Source: Angiostrongylus vasorum (taxonomy: Eukaryota > Nematoda > Chromadorea > Rhabditida > Metastrongylidae). From it: a stretch of DNA of 64,000 bases. A program made the position numbers and the translations under genes. Numbering within the stretch: position 1 is the first letter of the stretch; the number at the start of each line of letters is the position of its first letter. The stretch covers positions 124,001-188,000 of the forward strand of contig JADANN010000462.1 in NCBI GenBank assembly GCA_018806985.1. The letters run 5' to 3'. A model generated the notes under the pieces. That model did no database searches, was not told where the DNA came from, and saw only the letters and a list, made by a program, of their open reading frames with translations. Shown one piece after another: positions 1 to 11,793 of this stretch.

Positions 1-117
1 TCGTGGAAACGCGCTCAATTTCTCGTTGCATGCACTACGAGTATTATGTGACTCATGCAGTTCGTTTTGCACCTCCTGCTTCTCTCAAAAAAAAGGGAAA
101 TTCGTTCCTGGATTATT

Positions 118-310
118 GAGTTAACACGAAGCTTAGAAAAAAAGTATATTCGGCTAGCGTTTCGTCGTCTTCTTCTTCTCCGTAGTCGGATAGATTCGAG
201 TTAATGTTCGACAGATGGACGTCCCCCTCGATTTGGCTGTTCCTTGTCGCATCGAGTCGAAACGAAGACATGGAAAAAAGAGGATAGTTATCACGCCTCG
301 TCCTAGTAAC
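118..310. mobile_element. Foldback/MITE copy, partial
   Basis: The sequence from GAGTTAACACGAAGC onward aligns by eye to the reverse complement of the hairpin element at 52494-52746, over about 160 bases including GCATCGAGTCGAA. This explains most of the minus-strand open frame at 113-493, which is therefore not called as a gene. Confidence 0.5.
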
Positions 311-829
311 TACATTATTTATGCTACATAAACGGTACAAAAGGTTAAGAGTTGCTGCTGCACCCACGTCGGCGGCTAGGGCGAATAAACTCGGTTTGAA
401 AGAGTTTTTATAGATTATAAAGTGCTGAAACTGGCTTTCGTGGGAAGAGTGCTTTTGCATCACCTCTTGTGGATAGCTGTTGGTTGTATCCAAAAACTAG
501 AAAAAAAAGTTCATGGGTAGATATAAAGCTGGAATCAAGATGAGTGGTTTATGGATTGTGTGGTCGCAGTGTGTTAATATGATAGTATCACTGAGGTCTT
601 TAGCGCACTAGTTAAGGATGCCGTGGAATGGAGGCGTGTTCTTTTTGTTCAATCCCGTACCTAGGACCGGCTAACGAAACCTCTCTCTAATTCATCAATG
701 TAGCAGACTTGTCTAGAAGAATAAAAACATTAATACAACACATTGGCAGAAAATCAATCTCTTGGTCAGATAAGCATTTATTTACCTCGAAAATGACTGA
801 AGAATCGCTACATGGATACCGCCTCAGTC

Positions 830-940
830 ATTACGTATGCAAGATTTGAATCCAGTCGTCTATAACATGCTTAATGAAATCAGATGTAGATCGCATCCCT
901 CAAGGATTGATCAGCGCCGAATGCTTTAGGCTTTGTCAGT
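830..940 (+). repeat. SINE-A 3' fragment
   Basis: Only the 3' half is present. It contains GCTTAATGAAATC and the hallmark GGATTGATCAGCGCCGAA found in the other SINE-A copies. Confidence 0.55.
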
Positions 941-1164
941 GAAGCAAACTGATTATGGAGCACTGGTTGTTTTGAGTTCCACCAGCATACCGCTGTGAAA
1001 AAGGGAAGAGACTGTCGCAAGTATCCACACAGGTGATTAAAACGTTGCGCTCGCCTTCTTCCATCTATGCTTTAATATACTCTATTCCATACTAACTAGT
1101 GTGTCAGGCTCTATATCGTTTCTCGTTCAATCATCTCAGTACTGATTCGATTGAAATTTAGTCG

Positions 1165-1470
1165 CGCAATAGCAGTATGTAATTTAGCATCCGGTGTCGC
1201 AAAATTGGTAGATGGCTTGCCTGGAAACAGCTCGTCCTGTCTAGTCCCGGTGGGAACACCCTACCACAGCTCTCCTAGGATTCCAACGAGAATCGGCTCG
1301 ACCAGCATCCAACGAATTCAAGACGAATATGAAAAAATCTTCAAGCAGCAGCCGAACCCTCACGTAAGATGTTCAAAGATCTTTGCAGATTGTGCGTCTG
1401 AGGAAATGATTGGAATGAAGAAGTGCTGAGATTCTCACAATATTATAAGTGATGTCGGGTCATTTAAAGC
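1165..1470 (+). repeat. SINE-B copy, diverged
   Basis: Shares CTCGACCAGCATCC, AATCTTCAAGCAGCA and a 3' GATGTCGGGTCATTTAAA with the other SINE-B copies. The tRNA-like head is degraded. Confidence 0.6.
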
Positions 1471-2502
1471 GAGAAACCACGTTTTCACTTTTGATATAAG
1501 GGATTTTCATGAGAGTTTAAGTAGAAACATAGTGAAGGTCGACTACCCTGCGCGTTTCATCAACTAGTAGTATAGATTGATTATGAAGGAGGTGTGTACT
1601 GTAGTCGAAAATGAAGTTAACTTAGCTGCTACTGTGGATGGATACAGTTTTGAACCTTCCAGCCTCTGGAGCGATTCCACTGACTATGTTGCAGCTCGAG
1701 TTTCTTGAGAAGCGACTAGACAAGAGTGGGTGTAGACGGACTCCCTCTGCGTTCATAGTGAAGGTAGACCATATAAATAAGTAATGACGTTTAATGAAGG
1801 ATTTAAGGCTAGCCTGTTGGATTTTTTCAGTGGAGGTGACGAGATATCGAGAAGACACCAGGCCCATTCTCCTTTCAACTTTTCCCATACTTTGTATTAT
1901 TTAGTACAGAAATTCACGGTGTTTGTTAATAGTGAAATGAAGGACGGAAAAACTCATTTGTGTTCATATCGGAGAGCTCTCAGGCGAATCTTCGAGAAGG
2001 GGACACTTCTGTCACGACGCGTCGTTGCTGTCGTGCTAAGTGTGCCATCTACGACTCACATCGTCTACAGCCACCTCTCGTTATCGTCACCGAGACGAAC
2101 GTAGATGGTATCTACCATGTCCTGGCTGTAAATCTGGCTTCAGGAGATAACAGTTCATGGCCAGTTCTCTGTTTGTGCTTGTTCGGCGATGTTTTCATTT
2201 TATCGAAATAAAATTATGGATACTTCTTTAATGCTTTTTCTTTCAAGCCCTCTCTCACATCCAAGATTTCCTCGTTGTAAATGCGAAAAACAGGAGAACT
2301 TTTTTTTTACCCTAACCACTGTTCACATTTTTTAAGCGCGTTATGACTAAGTTCTTTTTAACCCTTTTTTTGTGTTATAGATAGTATAGCTTCATACAGA
2401 TCAATCTTATGTTGAGAGATAAACAGCGATTGATGGGCAGGCGGCGAAAAACTTTCGGGTAACCGCGACAAACCATTCATATCTTACCAACTTCGAGGAT
2501 AC

Positions 2503-2632
2503 GTGGTCGGCCCGTCCTCACTGGTCTTGTGGGCCACAGCACAATCTCCATTTTTTTGGAGTTTTGCTGGTTTAGCAGTTGTGTTTCCTTGGAGTCCCGA
2601 CGTCAACCTGGCCAAAGTCTGCCCCTTTTACC
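2503..2632 (+). repeat. Element C, 5' fragment
   Basis: Begins at the conserved GTCCTCACTGGT and includes the hairpin block CAGCACAATCTCC...GGAGTTTTGCTGG, then stops at CCAAAGTCTGCCCC. The remaining two thirds of the element are missing. Confidence 0.7.
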
Positions 2633-2934
2633 AATATCAGATCTGTTGTTTCACAAGTCCTGCTATTTCTCTGCAAAGAACAACGACTGAGAAATTCAAG
2701 AAATTTCATAAAACATCCCCTCTCACAATAGATCTTCGTAACTACGAATACCGAAAACGAGTTCTTTTGAGAAAAGTCGCGAAAAAATAACGACGAATTG
2801 TGGAGACGGTTAGTGCTTATAATTAGGTCGTGACAACAAGCAGTTCGTGTACTCCACTATTTCTGCGACCAAACTGCCGCCGGCAGTGTCAAGAATTAAG
2901 TTCCACTAGTAGTTATCCTCAAAGAAAATGCATA

Positions 2935-3285
2935 CCTATCACACTTTTTATTTTTATATGACACCTCTTCAAATCTACTGTGCGGATCCCAGCATTTCTC
3001 ACATTCGATTCGTTTCCTCGCATCCATCGTCCACGAAAGCATTCCAACCCGTGGCTTCGACTACTGCTTGAGGATTTCCATTTCATCTTCAAGGTCGCAG
3101 AATGCTGGTTGAGTCGAATCCACTTGAAGTCCTGAGATAGTCGAACTGGGGCGTTCCCAACTGGATTACAAGGAGCGGTTTTTTTTCCCTGACAAGACCG
3201 ATACCAATTTCCCGACCCCGGAGGGATGAGAGGCTTGTTGAGTCCGGAGCGGAATCGAACTAGCCCCATACCCATGACCTATCAT
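2935..3285 (-). repeat. SINE-B copy
   Basis: Near full-length reverse copy. It includes the complement of the head's AGTTCGATTCCGCTCC B-box region and the GTTGAGTCGAATCC block. Confidence 0.75.
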
Positions 3286-4967
3286 ACACCAACGAAAAAT
3301 GAGGACTATAGGAATTGCCAAAGCTGATTCCGTATTTAATAGAGGGATATGAACGGAAGTATTCGAAGAGGTCGAACAACATCGCTGAAGAGAAGCTTGC
3401 CTCTGATGAGTTTAAAAATCATGAAAGAATCCTAAGTTTATGAGTAACGCATAGGTTTGGTGATTGAAGGACTTTAAGGAATGCCAACACCGAGTTTGAA
3501 TTCAAGGGGTATATCCTATTTGCATTCAATACAACCTAACATTTGATGCTGTTCTTCCATTTTATTCAAGAAGAAAGCACGCTAGATAGACGACGACGGC
3601 ACATTTTTTGGTTATTAGATTGAAGGAAAACTTTGGGGAAGACCAGTAACAAGATGACCGAGTGTATACGTTGACTCTGTGATCCACCAACACCGCCGTC
3701 AAATGGTTTTCCCACCACCATTCCTCTGCGCTAAAATTTGAGTCATTTATCACACTGTTGTGCGAAAAAATTTACCACGAAGAAGAACATTTTTTAGATG
3801 AGGTCGCTGTAGAATTGATGAAATGTCTAAGTTCTTATCACCGAGGAATGGAAGTGTTAATGGCCTTGCCGGGACGGCTTTTTGTGTTCAGAGCAACTCG
3901 TCCGCAGGAGGTTCTGCACTGATTTATGATGTCGTCAGAGAACGCGCGTTTTTTCCCCTCTTGTGAACATCAGTAATGTCGGTGATGTTTTTCAGTGGGA
4001 AAACTGCAAGCGAATCGACAATTATCAAAAACCGACTCCAGCGCTTCGACACCACTTTAGTGGGACATTTTCATTCCTTGCTGTGAATTATAGAAGGAAA
4101 ACTACAAAGTTTTCAACTTTACAGATAAATGCAGGAATATTTATTTGTTCCTTTGTTTATTCAAGGCGGCATAGAACAGAATCATAGCAACCTTAACGGC
4201 TTCACATTGGGGGACTAGCGTTGCACTGTTAGGTAAAAAATAAAACCTAACTGGGCCATCAACGTCAGAGTTAACAAGTGGTAAAAATTGTCGAATGTAC
4301 AACGTTCTATCAGTTGTAAGCCCACTCCCTTCCATTTCTTCTCTGTTTTTTAGCGCAGAACTCCAAATTACAGCACTCAACAGGTATCTAATGTTTATTA
4401 ATAAAATAACGTGCTAAAAGTGTAAGAAGAGGCATAGCGCCCAAGCAAACCAAAATATTCGGCGGGACGCTTCCCTAAGGCCCTCCTTTATTTTTTGCTC
4501 GATCTCTGCTTCAACCGTTTTCACCCTTACCTCTAGGGTTTTCTGCAGAAGCCTCATTAACTTTTTTAAGTTATGAGGCTTTTTTAAAAACAATGTTTTA
4601 TGCCTATATGTTCGCATTGTGCACTACCTCAAAGTCCTCTCAGAGTTCCTACACTTCTTTGGGTCATTCTCCTTGTTTTATAGCAGTTTATGTTCAACCT
4701 GTACTTTTGGAATGAAAGAAGTACAAATTTAAGCAACTTTTATCGAAATTCTTGTATGAGCCGTTGGTAATGTCATCGTTGAGTTCGCCGAGCAATGGTC
4801 GAGGGCTGTGCTGCTTAACGCCAAATGCTTTGTTTTCGAGATGAGCGCCATGACATTCGTAACGCTCGGAGATGGTATGGTTGGCAACCTAACTAAAAAA
4901 AGAAGATTATAAGCGGAAAACAAAGAAATGGATTCTGTGTGACAACCGACTGTGTTATAGGCAACGG

Positions 4968-5372
4968 CTAGGCAAAGGGGAAGCCCGAGAATTTTTGTAG
5001 AATCGCCAGGATTTCTTGCATAACAAATTTCGCATTGGAAGAAGATTCTTCTGAGTTTTCTTGGCTCAACAAATTAGATAATCCAGTGCAACTTCTCCAA
5101 TCACGTTGATGTTCCTGAAATGAAAAAAAACCATCGCAAAGGGAGACGAATTTATGACTTATTGGCAGAAATATGAATACTCCGAAAGTTCTCATGAATT
5201 TTCCTTAGATTTGGAGCTTAATATAAGCCAAGACACGTGTGCTTGACAACAATTGCTCAGATGACCTGTCCTCGGAAGCCGTTTGGCTCCACCACTTCCA
5301 TTTCATTAGCATAGGTAGTCGAGATGGTGTCTGAGCACGACTGCATTATCACGTTTATTTGCATGTGGAATA
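4968..5372 (-). CDS. Possible 3' exons of an unknown gene
   Basis: Two minus-strand stretches look coding. 5114-4968 follows a strong TTTCAG acceptor and reads EHQRDWRSCTGLSN through SGFPFA to a TAG. 5372-5266 reads FHMQINVIMQSCSDT through EPNGFRGQ and ends at a weak GT donor in matching phase. A third open stretch at 4888-4735 (VANHTISERYECHG onward) follows another acceptor but lies beyond the stop. No domain is recognisable. A plus-strand frame of 78 codons from 5324 to 5560 overlaps and could be the real one. Confidence 0.22.
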
Positions 5373-5944
5373 CTGGAGAAGCAGCGGTTTCCCTTATTCA
5401 GGTCTTCCCCTCAATCAGTAGCCAAGTGGATCAGAAAGAGATTTGCGACAAGGACTACGACTTGGTCAGACCTATATCATCGAGGGCGAGCAGAACGCCA
5501 AATGTCACATTTAAAATTAAAGATAAGAAGTTGATAGGGCTTCTAGACAATACCACATAGCTTGAATTGTGTTCAGTGAAGCGTTGTTATTGTTGGAGGG
5601 ATCCAGTCATTGTTCACTTCCATACAAAAAGAAACTTTCAAATGCTGACATACCCACACACGAATACAACTGTTATTTTTGTGATCAACAGTAGAAGTAA
5701 CACCTTTTAGTATGCTGGATTTCTCGAAATCTAAAGGATGCCATTTCAATCAAAAGAACGTCTCTTTCTTATTCACTTCGTCGACTGCAAATGAACGAAA
5801 GAGAAGTTGCCGAAGTATTCTGAAGCATTTTAGCAGCAATAGCTATTACTTTTATTAAAGCAGGTTATTATGTGAAATATAACCTGAGACATGGTGGTAA
5901 CACAATGAGGGTGAGATGCGTGCCAAACTCGAAGCACCAGGTGT

Positions 5945-6005
5945 TGGGGTTTATAGTGTTGCTCATATCTCAGCATCGCTGTGGTCGCATTTCTTATGTT
6001 ACCCT
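5945..6005 (-). repeat. Family D fragment
   Basis: Contains CATATCTCAGCATCGCTGTGG, a diverged form of the family D 3' signature AAATATCTCAGCATCATTGTGG. Confidence 0.4.
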
Positions 6006-6369
6006 AATAGCCCATAGTTCTAACTACGACCGATGGCAACGCTACTTGTAAAACGCGTAGTATGTTATGACTCCCCTAGAAAAGTTGTATTGAGAACAAC
6101 ACTGTCCTTTGGGATGGCTGCGTCGAAGAATGTGCTCGAGTTAATAGAACAAGTGGTGGCTGCAATTGTCGGAATTCTGGGTCGCTTCAACGACAATTCG
6201 ATGTTGCCTTTTTTTTCACGCCTTTCTAAACTCATAAACCTGTTAAGCATGTTATTATTGCTAGAATAAGATATTGTTCAAGAATAACATGAACTTGATC
6301 ACGGTGTTGTGGCACTATTATTTACTTTGTGCTCAACAATTAAAATCTTCAGTTTTATACAGTCCTATC

Positions 6370-6745
6370 TATCGAAGCGGATAGCACAGTGGGTACGATG
6401 TCCGTCATCACGAGCATGGTGCTAGTTCGATTCTGCTCCAGACCAAGCAAGCCTTTCATACCTCCGGAGTCCGGATATTGGTACAGGACTTGTCTGGGAA
6501 AAAAATCACTGTCTGCAATCCAATTGGGAACGCTCCAGCCCGGCTATCTCAGGGGTGCAAGGAGAATCGACTCGACCAGCATTCTACGACATTCAAGATG
6601 AAATGAAAATCTTCAAGCAGCAATTGAAGCCATACGTAAAGTTGGAAGATCCTCGTGGATATTGGATGCAAGGAAGCGAATCGAATGTGAGAAGTGCTCC
6701 GATCCGCACAATAGATGTGAAGACGGGTCAAATGAAATGAAATTT
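6370..6745 (+). repeat. SINE-B copy with tRNA-like head
   Basis: The best plus-strand copy. The head has GATAGCACAGTGGGTA (box A-like) and GCTAGTTCGATTCTG (box B-like), 40-50 bases apart as in a pol III internal promoter. The body ends GACGGGTCAAATGAAATGAAA. Confidence 0.75.
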
Positions 6746-6848
6746 AAAAAAAATTATTTTTAGGGCATTTTATATTGCTAAGACTGTCACATGAGAGAGC
6801 TTCCCTTTGCGTTTAGACCAAAATACCCAAATCTAAGTTATCCCAAAG

Positions 6849-7118
6849 GGCACGTGTGGCGCAGTGGTTAGAGGTGCTACTTGGAATTGATCCCCGCGCC
6901 ATGGCTCACCAAGCCTTCCATCCCTCCGTGGTCGGCAAATTGGTACCAGACTTGTCTGAGAGGATAGCTGCACTGGCTCGATACATCGGTAGACCACTGC
7001 GAGACATTGTAAAGGCAAGATATGCATTCAATCATCTCCAGCGATACTTAATGAAGTCCAATGCATAGCGCATCCTTCAGGGATTGATCAACGCCCGAGA
7101 GCTTTGTCCTTTTTATTA
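6849..7118 (+). repeat. SINE-A copy with tRNA-like head
   Basis: The head GTGTGGCGCAGTGGTTAGAG matches a tRNA box A and GGAATTGATCCCC is a degraded box B. The body carries ACTTGTCTGAGAGGATAGC and ends GGATTGATCAACGCCCGAGAG. Confidence 0.85.
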
Positions 7119-7477
7119 CCCCCGAATCTATACGAGAGCAAATGCCGTACTAAACAGGACGCAGTGGTTTTGCAGCCAATTATACCTCCGTGGAAATATC
7201 GCATTTTTTCGTCTTCACTGCTTGCAGTATTTGTCAGCTTATATAAGACCAAAGTCTTTAAAATGAAGGTAACTGATGCACTTATGTTTTTCCGGTTATA
7301 AGAATGCCGAGCGGCTATCTACGTTAGATGGCATTTCAGAAGAGGCGCGGCGAGATAAAGGAGTCTGGATCAGCTGGCAGAAGATGCCTATCTCAAGGCG
7401 AGTAATCGACAATTCACTAGCAGCGCAAGATGTTGACGAGATTCGGCTCATAAATCAATGCTTGTATAAGCCGAGCA

Positions 7478-7527
7478 TTTATTTATTTAACTATCTAATT
7501 ATTTATTTATTTATTTATTTATTTACC
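7478..7527. repeat. (TTTA)n microsatellite
   Basis: Near-perfect ATTT tetranucleotide repeats with one interruption at about 7490-7500. Confidence 0.85.
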
Positions 7528-7559
7528 CATTTACGTGAAAAACTACTTATTGGTTAGAA

Positions 7560-7845
7560 TGAAGGATGAAGCTATCCCCTAAGAATGGGCCTTCTATTCG
7601 ACTCCTGCAGGCAAAATTATATGTGATTGAGTGCACATTTGGATATTTGGGGCATACGCTGATTTCTGGGTGGCCTGCTGATGTATAAAGACAGTGCTGC
7701 TAATCGCGCAGGCAAGTCTGGTACCAATCTACGTACACGGGAGGGGTGGAAGGCTTATTGACACGAAGGCGCGGGATAGAACCAGAGAACCATCCAGTGT
7801 GTATTGCAGAGCATCACCAACTGTACTACGCGCTCTTGCAACTAT
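7560..7845 (-). repeat. SINE-A copy, diverged
   Basis: A reverse copy recognisable by GTGATTGAGTGCACATTTGG, GGCCTGCTGATGTA and GGAGGGGTGGAAGGCTT. Its tail and head are eroded. Confidence 0.6.
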
Positions 7846-8240
7846 TCATTATTCTTCTAATTTTCTATACATGATTCCACAATGAAAATATTGATTCCAC
7901 ATTTCCGATCTTGAATAAACTAATTAAAACGTCTCCAAATATTCGTCTCTTCACCGAATTCGCATGTTTCCCCGCCTCAATTTCACAACGAATGTGGCGT
8001 GAAACATGTGACTGATTGCCTGCACGATGAGCGTAGATTGGGGCAGTTTGATAAATTCCGATACTTTTAGAAGAAGATTTGTCAATGACGACTGAACACG
8101 CCTCAGCTAGGTCTAGCGAAGTCTTTAAGACGAATATTTCAGTTGAAAATTCTTCTTGAACTGCAATCTTCTTTTTACTTGGTTACGTCGTCTTATCACC
8201 GCACCACTTGTTCTCGATTTGCAAATCTCAGACATTGCCT

Positions 8241-8486
8241 TCATTTAGCACTACATAGCGCTTCCAGGGTCGGCTGACAAGTGTGCCCTGGGCAAAAACA
8301 GGCGGTGTTGAACGCTCGGCCGCTGTTCATAAAGGCATTTGTCAGCGCGAACAAGCTCGTGGCACGTTTATGACCTCTGCATTGTTCGCGACATAGTGGA
8401 AAAGACGCCGATGTGGTCATAAATCGGCCTCGGCACTCCTCATCCATCGAGGAACGGCGTCCTCCGTGCGCCGCACATCTACGGAA
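8241..8486 (-). CDS. Possible terminal exon, cysteine-rich extracellular domain
   Basis: A minus-strand open frame of 81 codons follows a CAG acceptor at 8489-8487. It contains eight cysteines with spacing C...C...CREQC...CFCPGHTC...LC and ends SAK with a stop. The C-x-C and helical LFALTNAFMNSG spacing vaguely recalls GDNF-receptor/GAS1-type domains. No partner exon was found and the acceptor lacks a pyrimidine tract, so this may be a pseudoexon. Confidence 0.25.
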   Translation of the reverse strand, partial: FRRCAAHGGRRSSMDEECRGRFMTTSASFPLCREQCRGHKRATSLFALTNAFMNSGRAFNTACFCPGHTCQPTLEALCSAK

Positions 8487-9047
8487 CTGGTGAGCGTCGT
8501 CGTCCTCGTGGCCGATTCATCTGATGGCTTGAGACCGATGCACTGAAGACGTCATCACTATTTGCTCTACTTTTTCCAACCTCTTCAATCAGAAGTCGCG
8601 TGATCTTCTTGGTGTTTCGAAATATTTCATAATGAAATAATTGAACGCATCTTAACGTAGGCACCAATTTGGCGACGAATTGATGAAGTTTGATGAAGAA
8701 GATTCCGACGATTCCGTATTAATCCTGTTCTCAAAGTCGCAGTTACAATCCCTTGTTTTTTGAAGTGTTTTTCGTCGTCAATGGTAGGTGCTCTTACAAT
8801 CGCCTTCTGTTAATCCCCTGCACGCTTTGCATTATCATCTGCCGCAGAGATGTTTCCGCAAATTTTTTTCTTGGTTCCAATCTACATGTGCCATTCAAAT
8901 TGCTGTCTCATTGTTCTAAACAAGTGTTTCGTTCCTGCAAACTTAATGTTAGTCTCCTTTAGATAGGATGCTTGCCTTAGTATAGCAAAAAGAAAGTAAA
9001 AGAGCAAAATTGTTCCACATCGATTAGCAAACTCTTTAAGATCCACA

Positions 9048-9160
9048 ATGATATTTGCAAAATTCCGGACCGCAGGTGTTTGCGGTGGAGAACGAACGCG
9101 CCATTACGCGTTCACCACCACAGCATGCGGATCTATCGTTTCACCTGTCTCTTTAAAAAT
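9048..9160 (+). repeat. Family D fragment
   Basis: Contains ATATTTGCAAAATTCCGGACC, GCAGGTGTTTGCGGTGG and CGCGTTCACCACCACAGCATGC, all shared with the other family D copies. Confidence 0.6.
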
Positions 9161-11793
9161 CCGTTGTAAGTAATGAGCTACGAAATCTGGGATAGCGAAT
9201 TCTCTTTTTTTACCCACATTTCCCACCAATTAGGCGCCGCTTAGAGGGTCTGCACCGATGAGATCTACGGTCGTGCGAATGACTGCGGCGCATTTTCCTT
9301 CTGCAGTCCAACTATAACAAATTGGGAAACGGTCATCGCAAGAATGCAGTAGGAGTCACCACGTAGGACACTCTCCACAGTCGCTTCCATTGGCACAGCG
9401 AGAATGTTGTTGTAAAAATAGAAGTTAAAAAAATTCCAGTACCTGAGCTGATTTTATGTGCAAAGGTTTCCTGTCTTTGTTAACACCTAACGGGCAGTAG
9501 GAATGGATTTGAACTCGTACGCCGAAAACACCAACGCTTTTCAGCTTTAAATGGACTTATTTCAGCTCATACTGAACTTTACTACTTGAAGTGAAAATTA
9601 TTAGAATCACCACATCACTGGCAAAAAGAGTCTCTTATTCTATTACGATGGAATTCTGATCCTCACAAAAAAGGTTTTTTGCTTTTTGTCGTCGAGTTTT
9701 GTTGTATTTCAGAGTGCAAAGAGATTGAACAAGCGGGATCCCATGCAGGAGAACAGATGGTGCCCTCGAATCTGTGACTCCCGTGTTTGCGTCAAGTGTT
9801 CCGAAAATTTGAATTCTGCCTGAGTTTTTTCAAAATTGTGGAACTGAAGTGATGGCATAGAAAAATTTGCAAACATACCAACATAGGGACGAATTATAAA
9901 GGCTCTTCTACTTGTGTGTTCTATTCCTGGACTCTTAAAAAACCTTTGCTTCTCGAAAAATTGCCACCAGTTGTCGAAAAACCCTTATCGTCGCGGACTT
10001 ACTGGGCAGCATCTATCTGTAGTTTCTTATCATTTCTCTTGATCTTGCAACTTTCGTAGGAATGGCGTGGATTCGTAGGTCATTCCTCAATAGTGCTCGC
10101 CACTTCCATTTCGTTGCCTCGGGTTTCCACAATGGACTCTGCGTTACAACGCGACAATCTTCGTGCCGTCCTCTGATCCGTCTTCGTCTTCAAAACGTGG
10201 ACCTTTCGATACTTTCACTCCGCCCAACTGGGCTACTGTATCCGGGCGTGGGTGGGGTGTTCGGTCGCAGCGGGTAGTCGCGCCATTACACGACCACCCA
10301 TCGGGAGCAATCCGTCCGCTATTCATCCTCTCAACATTTATGCATGATTTTATCGCGTTATCGATTTCTGTTTGAGCTTCACCTTTCATCCAGCTTACTT
10401 TTCTAACACGCAAACTCTTCTGTTGTTTCAGAAATTTTTTCCGTCTATCTTTCTTAAGGTAATGGAATATCAGGTTACTATGCACCCTCTAATATAGACA
10501 AAATAACTCTTAAAAGAAAAAAATTCGTGCAGCTCAAGACGAACAGAAGTCGAAATGCGAAAGATCTCGGCAAAGAATGACCGAATGTAGTCGACCTATT
10601 GAGTCCATTATATAACGATCATTTTGCATTGTTATACAGTACGTACCACTTACATTTGTCTCTGTAGTGCTTATTTTAACCCTGCCTTGCGCTCTTCTTA
10701 GAGGAACCTTCCTTTGCTTCTTTGGGACTTTATTTTACGATTTTCTTCACAACTATGGACACCCCGAATGGCCAGTGTAAATCGCTAATTTGCTGTTCAA
10801 CCAAAAATATATCTATTCTTTCTGCAGTTATTCTGTTCCTTTTTTTATTCTATTTCGTTCTATTCCTCATCAGTCATTTTTCTCCTTGTTATCCCAGTTG
10901 TAAGCCTATTGGTTTCTGCGTAGCTCATAATTTGGAACATCGCTTGTCTTTTAGAGTTGAATTGAATCCTCTTCGTAATTGGTCTCCATAATCTCTCGAC
11001 TAAGGCCCTCCTCATGCTTCATTCAATTCTACATTGCACATTTTCAGCAGATTCGGTATCATGTGCCATTCTATGTCTTTTTCAGGCTCTACCAGCTTCT
11101 ACATGTCAGGCTGTCTAGAAAAATTTCCTAGCGCACTGAATCCATATCTACCTTCTTCTTCTAATCAGCCACAGGGCAAGTGGATCTGATTCGCTAGAAA
11201 ACCCGAACAGATCTGCCGCTGAATGCAGAAACTAGCTATGAGCGCCGCTCGGAACGAGAAGTCGACACCGATTGCGCAACACTGGGGGGAACCTTGTCCC
11301 ACACGATGATATGATTTTGCAGAGGATTTAGGTCCGAAAATATCCGTACATTTTTAAAAGGCCGACCTTCAGCAAACCTCGGCATTAATAGTTAAATTAT
11401 GTCTTACTAAGTATCTTTGTTGAGCTAACGCGTAGTATTCAAAGAGTTTTTTTAAAATTCGAGATACTGTGGAGGGGATTTTTGCACGATCTTCAACGAA
11501 GGGAATAAGCATAATCGCAAATGAATCGGACATAATGTCGAGTGGTCCCGATGTGACTTAAATAAAGTTTCCGTCACTCATAAATAACAAGCAATTTCGC
11601 CATGTTCAACATGTGGATATGCTAGCGGAGAGAGTGTGGACTTAGAATGCACAATAACTTGTGAGGGATGGCCGATATATCTCTGTGGTATGAAGGGTTT
11701 GGATGGACATAAAGCCGACGAGCTAAGAAAAAATTACGAACATGAAAACTTTGAAGTATGCTCATTCAACGTGAGAACTGATTTACTGAGCAA

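Larger units (their letters stand above)
5600..11790. other. Gene-poor interval
   Basis: Contains the repeats listed and the weak cysteine-rich exon at 8241-8486. A patch at 10060-10380 is open on both strands (minus GPRFEDEDGSEDG, plus PFDTFTPPNWATV) but cannot be connected to other exons. Confidence 0.35.

Noticed and set aside
113..493. 126-codon minus-strand open frame with acidic tail
   Set aside because: Its 3' half is homologous to the hairpin element at 52494-52746. No splice partner or domain was found.
2919..3275. 118-codon minus-strand frame
   Set aside because: Translation of a SINE-B copy.
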